Part shown: positions 23,679 to 34,352 of the stretch, piece by piece
Position numbering within the stretch: the first letter of the stretch is position 1
Layout of the letters: each line of letters begins with the position of its first letter
Assembly: GCF_019649055.1 (NCBI RefSeq)
Contig: NW_026570382.1
Coordinates: 1 to 64,000, forward strand
Direction: 5' to 3'
Source of the DNA: Paramacrobiotus metropolitanus
Lineage: Eukaryota > Tardigrada > Eutardigrada > Parachela > Macrobiotidae
DNA: 64,000 nucleotides
Program-made: the position numbers and the translations under genes
Notes under the pieces: model-generated
Told to the model about the DNA's origin: nothing
Database searches by the model: none
Seen by the model: only the letters and a program-made list of their open reading frames with translations

Positions 23679-23715
23679 TCAAAAACGGCCAAAAGCCGTT
23701 GGAATTTCAACCCTA
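23611..23715. mobile_element. 105 bp MITE inserted in the coding end of copy E
   Basis: The element starts TAGGGTTGAAAT and ends with its reverse complement ATTTCAACCCTA. It is flanked by identical 6 bp copies of GTTAGA at 23605-23610 and 23716-23721, which fits a target-site duplication. The paralogous copy D has an uninterrupted AAAGTTAAACC at the corresponding place. The last coding codons and stop of copy E lie inside the element. Confidence 0.85.
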
Positions 23716-25784
23716 GTTAGACCGACGAAGATATCAGTATCGATACCCATGACTTGCAGCGTCGAATTTGCACAGTCTTGCGGCTGCAGCGGTAAACTAC
23801 AGTCGGGCTTGTTGTCGTCGTACTGCTGCAGCGGGATATCGTCGGCTGACCGGCAGTAGGGCGCAAACACGGCGTCCACCACCCGGTCAGTCTCCATCTT
23901 CTCGTGGTACGACAACTGGGTCGGGCGTACGCGGGTGCTGACGTAAACGATCGGGGAGGCGCAGATTCCCGTCTTCAGATTGGGACTGCTGCAGCCATAG
24001 TCGATGGAGTACTTCCGGTAATCGTACTTTATCGCCATGGTGCTTTGCGGATCTGAATCAAATTACCATCATTAAACAGCTGTCGTCAACAGGTACCGAT
24101 AACACTCGTTTGACTCTGTTGGGTGTAAAGGCTTTATAATTAGTAAAATGGAAATAATAATTTCTGTGGAAAAAAATAATAAATTTAATTCCCAGTGTCC
24201 GTATCTGTATTCGAAGGATACAAAACAGTTAAAATTATAATTCCACAATGCGCAATTGAAATTTTCCGCGTCATCATTGTTAAAGAACAATAAATTATCG
24301 ATTGTGGAATAATTCCCGGCCTTTTGTCATAACCAAAAAAGTTTTTGATGTAAATAGCGCATTCCATCGTTTTATATCTATTTTAAAACGGTATTTTCGT
24401 AATTTGGTATTTTGGCTATTTATTAGTAATGATTATCGCATTCATAAATTTTGTATTCGTATAAAGAAATCTGAAAGCTGAAAATAATCGCCACGTACTG
24501 GGAGCATATGCCGGATTGGTTTCCGAATTATAGTCGATCCCAATCTGACTACCATCCCGTCCCACACTGCCGATCCAGTGGTCGTACTGACATGTATACG
24601 TGTTGCCGCCATCCGTCGAAGAATAATACGAGCTGGGCAACCATTGATTTTCGGCAAAGATATTCGTCAACGGTACAGCGGTGGCATTCAGTCCATAAAC
24701 GCCAAAGATATTGTTGAGAGTATTTGTGTCGTCCGAGGATAAATACTGCCGATAGATATACCACAGTCCATGTACCTGTACACATACAACTTGAAAATGG
24801 GCCTTCCTTATTGCACAGTATAATACATAGTTAGCAGTTTCGGTAGTTAAGGTACTGTGGTACGCACTGTACATTACCAAAATTGAGCGGCAAAAATAAT
24901 TGAAACTAAATAAAAGTCTGCAGTTTATTTTTTAAATCTTCAATCTGATTAATTTACATACTGCATAATAAGTGTAGGAGAAATTTTGTAGATTTCCTGT
25001 TACATACATCTTCCGGTTTATGGCTTTCCCACGGAGGAATGGCGTTGGGAAAGCCACACTTCTTGTGGTAGCTGCGGTCGGTATTGCGGTAATTGGACTG
25101 CACATAGGAAGAACTATAATTTCTTTGAGCGCTGCTGCCATGTAGAGCTATGAACACAGGTACATATACAAGCAACTAGCTACAAGCGGCGAAAAAATCT
25201 GTGTAAATTAAATTAGGAAGTTGATACTTTATTTTTCGTAAAATTAATTGAATTATTTTAAGATAAGTAAAGATTTAGATTATGATTACTTCAGATTATT
25301 GATTTGCGCGCTTTAGAAATTACGAACCATACATTCTTGTAAAAGTGAAGCCTACTGTGAAGCGTCGGTAAAATTTTTGCGAATATTACAGTACAAATTG
25401 GTTTGGTGTACATACAATCAGCCGTTGGTTTGCAGTAACAGTTGAAATAAATGTTTTCTATACATTGATAGCTAACTGCATGTAAGAAAAGCAGTATACA
25501 AGACAGACTTTGAAGTAATTCAAAAGGGCTGCAACAAAATCTGGTTGAAGAAATCAGTAATTGACTACCTGATCGGCATTCGTATGACTATACAATCACC
25601 AGCGGAACAAATCCCATAATTATGCTAGAAAATTGTATAAATTTTACATTAATTGTCAGATATTTCCTAAACTGTTACTAAAAAATTTCTATATAAATTT
25701 TACGGTAATCGTTAGATAATTCCATGGCAATGACTTACAGAGAGCCGCTACAGCGCACACTCCCAACAATGTTTTGGCCAACAT
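23679..25784 (-). CDS. Lipocalin-like secreted protein, copy E (C-terminus supplied by a MITE)
   Basis: Minus-strand exons 25784..25739, 25147..25008, 24775..24499 and 24052..23679 (phases 1, 0, 1) give 278 residues. The signal peptide is MLAKTLLGVCAVAAL. Then YRNTDRSYHKKCGFPNAIPP, the GxW motif HGLWYIYR (Trp67), CQYDHWIGSVGRDGSQIG, YRKYSIDYGCSSPNLKTG, RPTQLSYHEKMETDR, and APYCRSADDIPLQQY with DC. It is the closest relative of copy D. After GLT, copy D ends LEDP, while copy E reads into the inserted MITE and ends RVEIPTAFGRF. Without the insertion the frame would run past the position of copy D's stop, which is TGG rather than TGA here. Extracellular ligand binding is inferred from the fold only. 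Confidence 0.78.
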
Positions 25785-26774
25785 TATAGTAACGAAAAAA
25801 AGTAGATTTCAATAAAACTACTCGAGAACTTATTACAATAATAAATCCGTGGCTGCGGATACACGGACAGATGCCTCACCAAACAGAAAAGCAAAATCAG
25901 CTCTTCGCAAACTAAAAATGGAAGCGCTAGGAAATTTTGGAAGGACGAAATCAGCACCAACGGATGTTACCATTCACGTAATCCTGTTCGGTCAAACCCG
26001 TACAACAGCCCGGGAATTAGGTAACAGCTGATCGTAACTGTGTTTGTGCAATGTTTTTTGCTCTAACCCACATTCCGCTAAAAAATCAAACTCGACCTCG
26101 CATTTTTATCTGTGCTTTTGTTATGAAACCCGCATGTCCAGGACTCCAGAGTAGTTATGTTATGTACGAATATGTACGATGCCGTGTTCCCTATTCAACA
26201 CGTTCCCCGGAGTACAACTGGTATTTAGTTTCTCGCATCGCGCAATTTTAAATCCACAGAAGTATTGAAGATTTAAATATATGTACATAGTTAAGAGAAT
26301 GTAAAAAATAAATGCATCAGTATTGACACACTTTTTCACTTTTACAGATAGATGCTACTCCATGGTACACTGTACCGCCTAAGGCTCTAGCTCAATAACG
26401 ATAATCGAATAATGTCATACATAGAAATTAATATGCTAATTGAAAAAATGCGGATGTAAGCAATACCAACCACGTCGTTCAAGGGGTAATTATTACAAAA
26501 ATTAACGGCAATATTATTTTCCTCTATAACTTTATCGTCGTTGATTTTGGTTATCGATAATACTTCCATTTCTATTTTATTCCTTTTCGATAAATAAGTC
26601 GCATTGTTTCAGCTGCGAAGCATATTCAGATACCAGCAAAATTTTCTTAATACACCGTTTCGTTACCATTTCAAATCGAACCAACTGTAGACTAAATTGT
26701 AACTCCGTATAATTAAATTTATCCTGAAAAGGTCCAAAACATTAATAGGCTAACAGCAGTTAACCGTATCTGCG
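25785..26774. other. Spacer between copies E and F
   Basis: AT-rich, with short open frames on both strands that have no domain signature. It should contain the promoter of copy E and the 3' end of copy F. Confidence 0.4.
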
Positions 26775-28202
26775 TCAACCGTCATATAGCGTGTGTAGAT
26801 CTACGACGGCCTGAATGTCATCTCCCATGACCTGCAGCGAGTCATTCGCGCAGCCGACAGGCAGTTGTAAATTACAGTCCGATTTAGTGTCGTCGAACGG
26901 CTGTAGCGGGATATCGTCCGCCGACAGGCAGTAGGGAGCGAACACGGCATCCACCATCCGGTCGATGTCCATTTTGTCGCGTAGCGATAACTGGGTCGGT
27001 CGAACACGGGTGCTGACGTACACCAGCGGAGGTCACAGATTCCGGTGGCTAGATTGGGGATGTCACAGCCGCAGTCAATGAAAAATCTGCGGTATTCGTA
27101 ATAAATGGCTCTAATTGTCTGTGGCTCTGTAAAGGAATAATATGCAGTTGTTACTGTGAACTAGTCAATAACTCATTGAAACAGATCACAATCGACGCTG
27201 ATTCGTATAATTATATAACAAAATGAAAATTAATTTTTAAATTTAAGGATAGTTTTTATTTAGTATATTTAATACTTCTTTAAGGCTTATTTATTCAAAT
27301 ATTAGAAATAGATATTATCGGTAAATTTAGACGCATGCGCCTATGGATAGCTGAAGACAAGGCACACACAATAAAAAGGTCGCAGTAACTTCACATGGAC
27401 ATTTCGGCAGGCATGAAAATGATAGATTTACTGCTAAGGAAAAGGCGTTGTTTTGTTTCTTCAGTTCTTACTGGGAGCGTAGGGCGGGGTACTTTCCGAA
27501 TTAAAGTCCGTGGCAATTTGGCTGCCGTCTTCGCCGACACGGTTAATCCAATGGTCGTATTGGCATGCGTACGTTGCGCCCCCATCCGTTGAGGAATAAT
27601 AGGAACTGGGTATCCACTGATATTCCGCAAAAATGTTTGTAAAGGGAACAGCCGTGGTTTTTAGTCCGTATACACCATAAATATTGTTAAGGATATCTAC
27701 CGGCTCGGTTGAAGATTTCTGCCGGTAGATGTACCCTTTCCACGCACCTATAATGTAAACGTTCGAAAAAGATTTATCTAAGGCTGTAATGTAAATGCTA
27801 TGTGTTATACTATATAGGCTTTACACCGAATTTCCATGGCTATCACAAGAATGATATCATTTGTATTATAATAAATACTACCTTATTATTTAATTTAAGG
27901 ACATTGACAACATCGGCAGCGTATGAAAGACTCCTGTTTTATTATTAGATTTATGTAGAAGTAATAAAATTTCAGTATATTTACCGTTAAAACTGCTAAA
28001 CTGTTTTAGTATTTACCGCTGTTAATAAACATTTATTAAGCAGTGACATTCTGTTCAGTTTTCTAAAAGCGTACATCTTGCGGTTTATGATACCTCTCCC
28101 AGGGAGGAATCGTGTTGGGAAAGCCACACCGTAGACGCGAATAGCGGTAATTTGATTGCGCATATGAAGTATAATTTCTTTGGGCATGGATACTATGTGT
28201 AT
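26775..28202 (-). pseudogene. Lipocalin-like copy F, two frameshifts
   Basis: Minus-strand exons equivalent to those of D and E are present: 28202..28075 (SNYRYSRLRCGFPN, PPWERYHKPQD), 27747..27472 and 27126..26775. Exon 3 is 276 nt against 277 nt in both relatives. One base is missing at about 27735, within the GxW motif, so the invariant Trp codon is lost and the frame shifts. A second one-base loss lies near 27030-27035 in exon 4, between TGIC and VYVSTRVRPTQL. Downstream blocks (APYCLSADDIPLQPF, SDC) are otherwise well kept. No convincing signal exon is found, only a diverged candidate around 28285-28330. Either a young pseudogene or two sequencing errors; the missing exon 1 favours a pseudogene. 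Confidence 0.75.
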
Positions 28203-28339
28203 CTGAAACATGATTATTGCCAAACGAGATTTACATAAATTTACGATTTTCAAAAACACAAAAAACACGTGTAACCTACATATTAACATCCCAGTCCAAA
28301 CTGCCAAAAAATGTTTTCCAGCACAGTGTGCAAGGCATG

Positions 28340-29906
28340 TTTACAATAATTTAATCCTAGTATTAGTGATGCAATGGCAGACAAGGAATATCCCGTATTG
28401 TTGGCAGAAGTCGTTGAATAAGTATCGCAAATGAAGCGCGCTGATATGTTGCGGAGAAGGTGTTGGAGATTCAAATAAAGATATGCAAAAGTATTTTGCA
28501 AGCTGTTCAAACATATACTGCATATACCGATGCGTCAAAATTACACAAATATTTTATAAAATGCACAAATAAAAGCTTCTACCGTATGTTTGAACCCAGC
28601 GCCGGGACACTGGTTCCTGATTTGCTTTCTTTTTTGAACTTCGTGACCGACTGGCTGATTTCAACTTTTTTTTAGCATTACAAGCTTGTCCCGTAATTTC
28701 CATCGCATCAGAACAGCGAACATTACAAATTTACGTGTTGCGCGTAAATCCGTACTACGGCGCGCCACGCCACACTGTTTAAACACGTAACATGCATTTG
28801 GCTGGCTGGTGGCTTGGTACACGCCATATAATTCAATGAGAATAACAGTAACTGCTTGGCGTAAGGTGGCTAAGAAACAGTCGGTGTGGTAATGGACAAT
28901 CTAACTACGGAGCGGATTTAGGCAATCAGATAAGCGTAGTGACGTGGCCATCGTTTCAAGCGCAAATTTCGCGCTAGCTGTACCTTTACGATGGAAATTA
29001 CGGGACAAGCTTGTACATTGCACTTATTCCGCACGTATGCCGTATCGTTGCGAAGTCAAAGAACATGCGCTTAGTTTCCGGTAGGTTTCAAGCTTTTTTA
29101 TGGCTAAACCTTTGTGTTCGCTTGGTAAGGACATAAAATTATGGATAATGTGGTTGAAATTGTTTCCAAAATGCCTTCCTTGGTGACAGCCATGGCTACC
29201 GGCCAAAATTTGTTCGACTTAAGATAAAAAAATAAAACTTGTTAATTTTTTTCAGTCAGATATTGAGGTTTAACACTGATTTAAATTTTCGACGCGCCCT
29301 TGACCGATCCAGCATACTAATTCCAGCATGCACGTGACCATATCATTAAGCATTAAAACATATAAATAATAAGGCCTTGCAGCATGTGTATGGAAGGTTA
29401 AAGGTTGTACTTGTACTCTGTATGTAGCATTAGTTTGGCGCTACATATTGATCTGATATAAACACTGTACACCATGAATGCTCCTTGCACGAGTAATGGA
29501 TGTCTTCGTGATTTAACGAAAGTACGTTAAGTATTTATACTGGGACAACGCACGAGTCGCTACCATTGTTGGACTTTTTTCCCCAAAGTTGCCCTAAAAA
29601 TCTGTAGCGTAACGGAAGCTGAACCAGGCATGCTGTAGTATGCTGGCAATTTTGACATTGAACTTGTGGTTCTACAATTAAATACATTCGAACGTTGCAG
29701 CTGTATGTACAGCTAACGGTAAACGCGGTTTATCCCGGGTATCTGTGTTGCAATAAAAGTCAGTAACAAAATTTAAATCAACCATGTACAACATTTTGGT
29801 AAATTCGTACTAAGCGAGTGTAAATTTTGTAAGTGTTACAGAACTGTACAACGTTGATCTGATGATTACAGTTTAGTTTAAAGTTATTTATAGCTCTTAT
29901 CACAAC
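28340..29906. other. Intergenic between copies F and G
   Basis: Contains the 333 bp TA-flanked element at 28681-29013. The open frames at 28341-28675 and 29024-29206 have no recognisable domains. Otherwise AT-rich and featureless. Confidence 0.45.
28681..29013. mobile_element. 333 bp Tc1/mariner-like MITE
   Basis: Terminal inverted repeats of about 25 bp (CAAGCTTGTCCCGTAATTTC...) are flanked on both sides by TA (28679-28680 and 29014-29015), the target duplication of Tc1/mariner elements. There is no transposase frame inside, so it would have to be moved by another element. Confidence 0.75.
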
Positions 29907-31409
29907 ATGATACAAGTTTTATTACTGTTATTCGGTAAGTCGACAAATTAAATACTTATTAAGCATTCGACTACGTACGAGTAATAAAAACATTCAGCTT
30001 CTTATAAAGTTTCAACTGATGCACTTGCAACTTTTTACAGCATTCACCTTGATATATGCGAAAGCGTCCACCATTTACAATCCGGACAATCTGGATGCTC
30101 CCATATATCCACCCTCGCCGGAATTAGCCTACGGTCAATACTCGGCACAGCCATGTGGATTTCCCAATACTATGCCATCCTCCACCTATCTGCATGAGCC
30201 GAACAAGGTATACACGGCACAAATTCTCTCGATTTTGGATGTTTTTGTGTTAATGATTTTGACCATACTTCATTCTTGTTAGTGTAAATTTGCGTCGGCT
30301 TATTGATGCGTGTTCTGGCAGCTGTAGAATAATAAAGATTAATTTTATCTTTAATCATACTTTCTCTAATTTTCTTGTTGATCAGGCTTTTTCTATTTTA
30401 AATTACACTGATATTCGAATTCTGTTGTATTGATAATTATGTTTTTCTGTTTACCAAATTTTCAAATTTCCTTTACTTTTGTCATAACCGGGGAACCCAG
30501 ATGTAATTTGTTTTATTTGTTAGACGTACGGATTGTGGTACAGCTATCGCCGCATCGCACCAGCGGGAACCCACACAATAAATGGCCGCTTTTTTGTACA
30601 CAGCATCACCCGGACGGTGGTGCCGCTGACGGAGACGAGCGCCGAGTATATGTGGTTTGGGTTCTCCAATTATCACTCGCCAACGGGCGACTGTCACTAC
30701 GGCTACTGGGTGGGCAGTTTCGGAACGGATGGAACCCAACTGGGAGACTTATATTTGTCCGACACCGGCTATGCACCGAGTAAGCAAAATACTTGTCTTA
30801 ATTAACATGTCGGAAATACATAAGATAAAAGAATAAGAATTATTACAAAATATTTTCAGTACTTCCTAAAAGTCAAAACTATTTTCTTTGTAAAGTAAAA
30901 TTAACTTAATTCAAATTATTAAGACATTAAGATATAATTTTTAATCTGCCATAAAACAGCTTGGTGTTTTAGTTGAAAATAATTTTAACGGCAGTAAATG
31001 GTTTTAAATGGTTGTACGCCGGTAAATTATACATCATATTAATACAGTAAATTATGCATGTGTAGTTCCAGTGAACGTCGTGGAGGTTCTGAGCGACTAC
31101 ACATCCATCGCCATCGCCTATGGTTGCGCCCGGCCCAGCCGTAAAACTGGGTTATGTGAACAGCCCATCGTCCTGGTCAGCACCCGCACGCGTCCCAGCA
31201 GGCTGTCGTATAACGAGCGGCTGAATATTGACCGGGCGGTTAATTCTGTTTTTACGCCGTACTGCATTAGTGCCGAAGACATCCCCTTGCAGACCTTCGT
31301 TGATAGCAAGCCGGATTGCGACTTCCCTGATCCACCGGAAGAGATAGCCAAGAAAATACGCAGCCTGGCTTTGCTACGCCGGATAAAGGGAAAGCCCACA
31401 TTAAAATAA
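29907..31409 (+). CDS. Lipocalin-like secreted protein, copy G
   Basis: Exons 29907..29934, 30041..30207, 30524..30779 and 31066..31409 in phases 1, 0, 1 encode 264 residues. The signal peptide is MIQVLLLLFAFTLIYAKA. Then PIYPPSPELAYGQYS, CGFPNTMPS, the GxW motif YGLWYSYR (Trp70), CHYGYWVGSFGTDGTQLG, a YTSIAIAYGC strand, VSTRTRPSRLSYNERLNIDR, and TPYCISAEDIPLQTF with the final DC. Intron positions and exon 3 length equal copy C, its nearest relative. The gene marks the right end of the cluster. A secreted small-ligand carrier is the most likely role, inferred from the lipocalin-like motif order. Confidence 0.8.
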
Positions 31410-32286
31410 ATTTGTTTGAGTTTTGACGCTCTTGTTCCTTTTATTTAGTTATTTGTTTATTGTATGAAAAGTACGATCAAAAAAGTATTGGAAAATTTTT
31501 GATTTGTGTCACAGTTTCTATATTTCATAACACTCGTAATATACGTAGTACACGATGATGAACATTATTTATAATATTCGCGTACTTTTTCGTTTGTATA
31601 TTATGGCTTTCTTCACTTGTATGTGCCTACATTTCTATGCTACAGAGTACTGCATATCGAAAAAACCTTGCAAAGATTTACATACGAGTGCAAACCAAAA
31701 AAAATTATCACTACTGTATATTTATATTTTGTTGTTTAAGCGCCCATAAAAATGTAGCATCCATTTTGCATTGGATGTCTCCATGAAAATGTATCCATTT
31801 CGCGATTGATACAGTTTCAGGACATAAAAATGTATCGAACGATATTTACATGGTTGTCATTAAACGTGCATAAGCGCGATGAACCCTTCGGTATTCTTCC
31901 GGAAATGCTTACTTTACTTACCGGTTTATGATTTAGTTTCGGTTCCGCTTTATCAGCGTTTCGCGGCACTTACTACATACGACAATGGTTTGTGATGAAT
32001 AGTAGCAAGAAAACAAGGCGCCCACTTCCGGCAATATGCAGTACATTGTTGTGAATCATGATGGTCATCCCGAAGTAGCGATACGTTATAATATTAGTGT
32101 AAACATCAATAATTCGTAACTGCAGCGGCATTTGTTGATTCTCACACCTGTCTCTAGAATTCTGTATATAAACACCGGCGTGTTGCCTAACAGAGCGCAG
32201 TATACATAACATAAATTAACCAATTGATAAACGGAAGTCTTGTAAATTAATTAATCATTTTGTTGTACTTCCTATACAGAAGAACA
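31410..32286. other. Intergenic with promoter of the Cys-repeat gene
   Basis: AT-rich; holds the 3' UTR of copy G and a TATA box at 32165-32173. The open frame at 31555-31749 has no domain signature. Confidence 0.45.
32165..32173 (+). promoter_or_regulatory. TATA box of the Cys-repeat gene
   Basis: TATATAAAC, 114 bp before the ATG at 32287, giving a short 5' UTR. Confidence 0.55.
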
Positions 32287-32873
32287 ATGCCTTTATCATT
32301 CGACATGTATGTCGCATCAGTGTTGCTAATCTGCGCTTTCATTTCGCAAGGTAAAGGTCACTGGCATGTAATTATATCTTTAACCTGTGCATAATTAAAG
32401 ATCAAGTATCGACCGAAAGTTTGTACGGAAATTCATTGTTTTTGTATACGCTGGTGACCTTTTTTACAGCCCAAGCGTTAGTCTGCGGATTTGGCTACAC
32501 AAGCTGCAACAATGTCGCCTGCTACCGACCGTCCGCCGGGGAGCAGTGTTTCACGGGCGGCTTGGTTTGCGGATTCGGTTACAGTGCGTGTGGACGCACG
32601 TGTTACCGACCATCCAACGGAGAGAGCTGCAGTGACGGGGTAGTATGTGGTTTCGGCTACCAGCGCTGTGGATCGACGTGCTACAAGCCATCCGATGGGC
32701 AGACCTGTTCCAATGGGGTCATTTGCGGGTTCGGATATCAACGGTGTGGAACGACCTGCTATAAGCCATCCAACGGCGAAACCTGCACGAACGGGATAGT
32801 GTGCGGTTTCGGCTACAGTGTGTGTGGCAATACCTGCTATAAGCCGTCAGCTGGGCAAACGTGCTATGGATAA
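32287..32873 (+). CDS. Secreted protein of five 24-residue Cys repeats
   Basis: Two exons (32287..32350 and 32470..32873, phase 1) encode 155 residues: a signal peptide (VASVLLICAFISQAQA) followed by five tandem copies of a 24-residue unit, consensus VCGFGYxxCGxTCYKPSxGxT, then Cys, two variable residues and Gly. Each unit has four cysteines, so each may be a self-contained disulfide module. The first unit is the most diverged (NNVACYRPSAGEQC) and the last stops at TCYG. Fungal and bacterial surface proteins carry short CGxxCYxP modules linked to carbohydrate binding, but spacing differs and I do not claim homology. Function is unknown; extracellular binding or structural use is a guess. Confidence 0.8.
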
Positions 32874-34352
32874 TTTATATTTCATGTCGTATATGTATAC
32901 TGTATTTCATACGTATCTCTGTATTTCATGTCGTTTTCATTTTAATATGGATTTATTTGGTGAACGTTGATAACATTTCTGACTTTTTGTTATACAGTGC
33001 TTAATTTCTGCAAAATGTCACTAGAGTGAATCCGGCCACTGTGTGCGCTTTTACGGTATTGCTGTGCGTTTTTAATAAGTCCCAAAATAGTACCGTATAG
33101 ACACAACAATAATTACACGGCATGTGATGTGCATTTTTAGCGCCACTTATATGGTTGCACGTAGTGCTGCAAAATAAAACGTGAAGCCTGCACTTGCCAA
33201 TTCTACCGGAAATGCAGGAAAACATCGAATCCAATCACAATGCTATGACGTGCACGAGCTGGGTGCGGTTCTCGGTCTCTATTGCCTATTATTTCGAGAG
33301 GAGCTTTTTCACTTATTACAGTGTAAAGGATTACATAGCAACATGCTCTACCCTACCGGTTTACGGTCACTAGCTGGTAAAAATGAAAAAGACTTATTTT
33401 CCACCTCGATTGGCAATACACAGCGAGAGCTCACATCGAGTTCCCGGCATCACCGCCAAAGAACACTACACGATGCGGTTTTCTAATTAATCAACCATAG
33501 GGATCTTTGAAGCGTTAAATCGGCGCCTATTTCCCTTATCAAAGTCTGAAATTCCACGAATGACACACGGCCGACACGGGAATAGTCTATTAGGATAATT
33601 CCCAGTGTGCGCATTCTATTTGCACGCGATTGTTGATTTTGCTACAGATACAGCAAGACGCATTACAGTTTTATGGGCTTGCGATGGGCTGAATGCGTTG
33701 CCAATTCCCACGGCGGCGAATTATTAATGACCTTTTGAATAACTCCCAATGTCACCGTGTGGAAAGGGCAGTGATGCATTTTTTACACCGTATAATATAG
33801 AGAAGCATATATAGGGGGGAAAATGTGTCTAGCCGAACCAATCCCTTGTACTTCTGATGTAAGCCAGCTGGTGGTTTACGTTGTGGCTGCACAGCGTTTT
33901 ATGTAAAGCGCTGCTATTAAGGCTACTCGTACAACTGCAGGTAAACAGGCTAAAACTGTATTATAGCCCGGATCTGCCTGGTGCAGCTAATACCACATGT
34001 ACCGTCAGTGCCGCAGTGCTGCTTACCTGTTACCAGTACCTGCAATCTTATTAGCAGCGCTTTACATAAAACACTGTCAAGCCACAACGTAAACCACCAG
34101 CTGGCTTACATCAGAAGTACAAGGGATTGGTTCGGCTAGACCCATTTTTCCCCCTATATATACCATGCGTTACATAGATGCATTCGACAACGTTGGCACC
34201 AAACATTAAAAATCCCTTTCTTACTAAAACGTGCCTTTCACGGATAAAGAAAAGGTCACACAAGCATTTTTATATTACACCGCTGTTAGTACTAATTTGG
34301 CATCTGTCTGTTACCCTTACGCTCAGTATTATCTGGGCCGGGACTTGTTAAC
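32874..34352. other. Intergenic with a foldback MITE
   Basis: Contains the inverted-repeat element at 33808-34160. The open frames at 33001-33234 (minus) and 33181-33486 (plus) have no domain signature. Confidence 0.45.
33808..34160. mobile_element. 353 bp foldback MITE with TATATAGGGG ends
   Basis: Two arms of about 115 bp face each other with few mismatches. Both outer ends read TATATAGGGGG followed by A/G-rich bases and TCTAGCCGAACCAATCCCTT. The central ~120 bp is unique. No coding capacity. The ends are palindromic TATA, so the exact border and target duplication cannot be fixed. Confidence 0.8.

Noticed and set aside
8206-31409. Cluster as tardigrade SAHS (heat-soluble, FABP-like) proteins
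   Set aside because: The proteins are about twice the SAHS length, with a Cys-rich pattern and a GxW motif near residue 65, which fits lipocalins better than FABP-type proteins.
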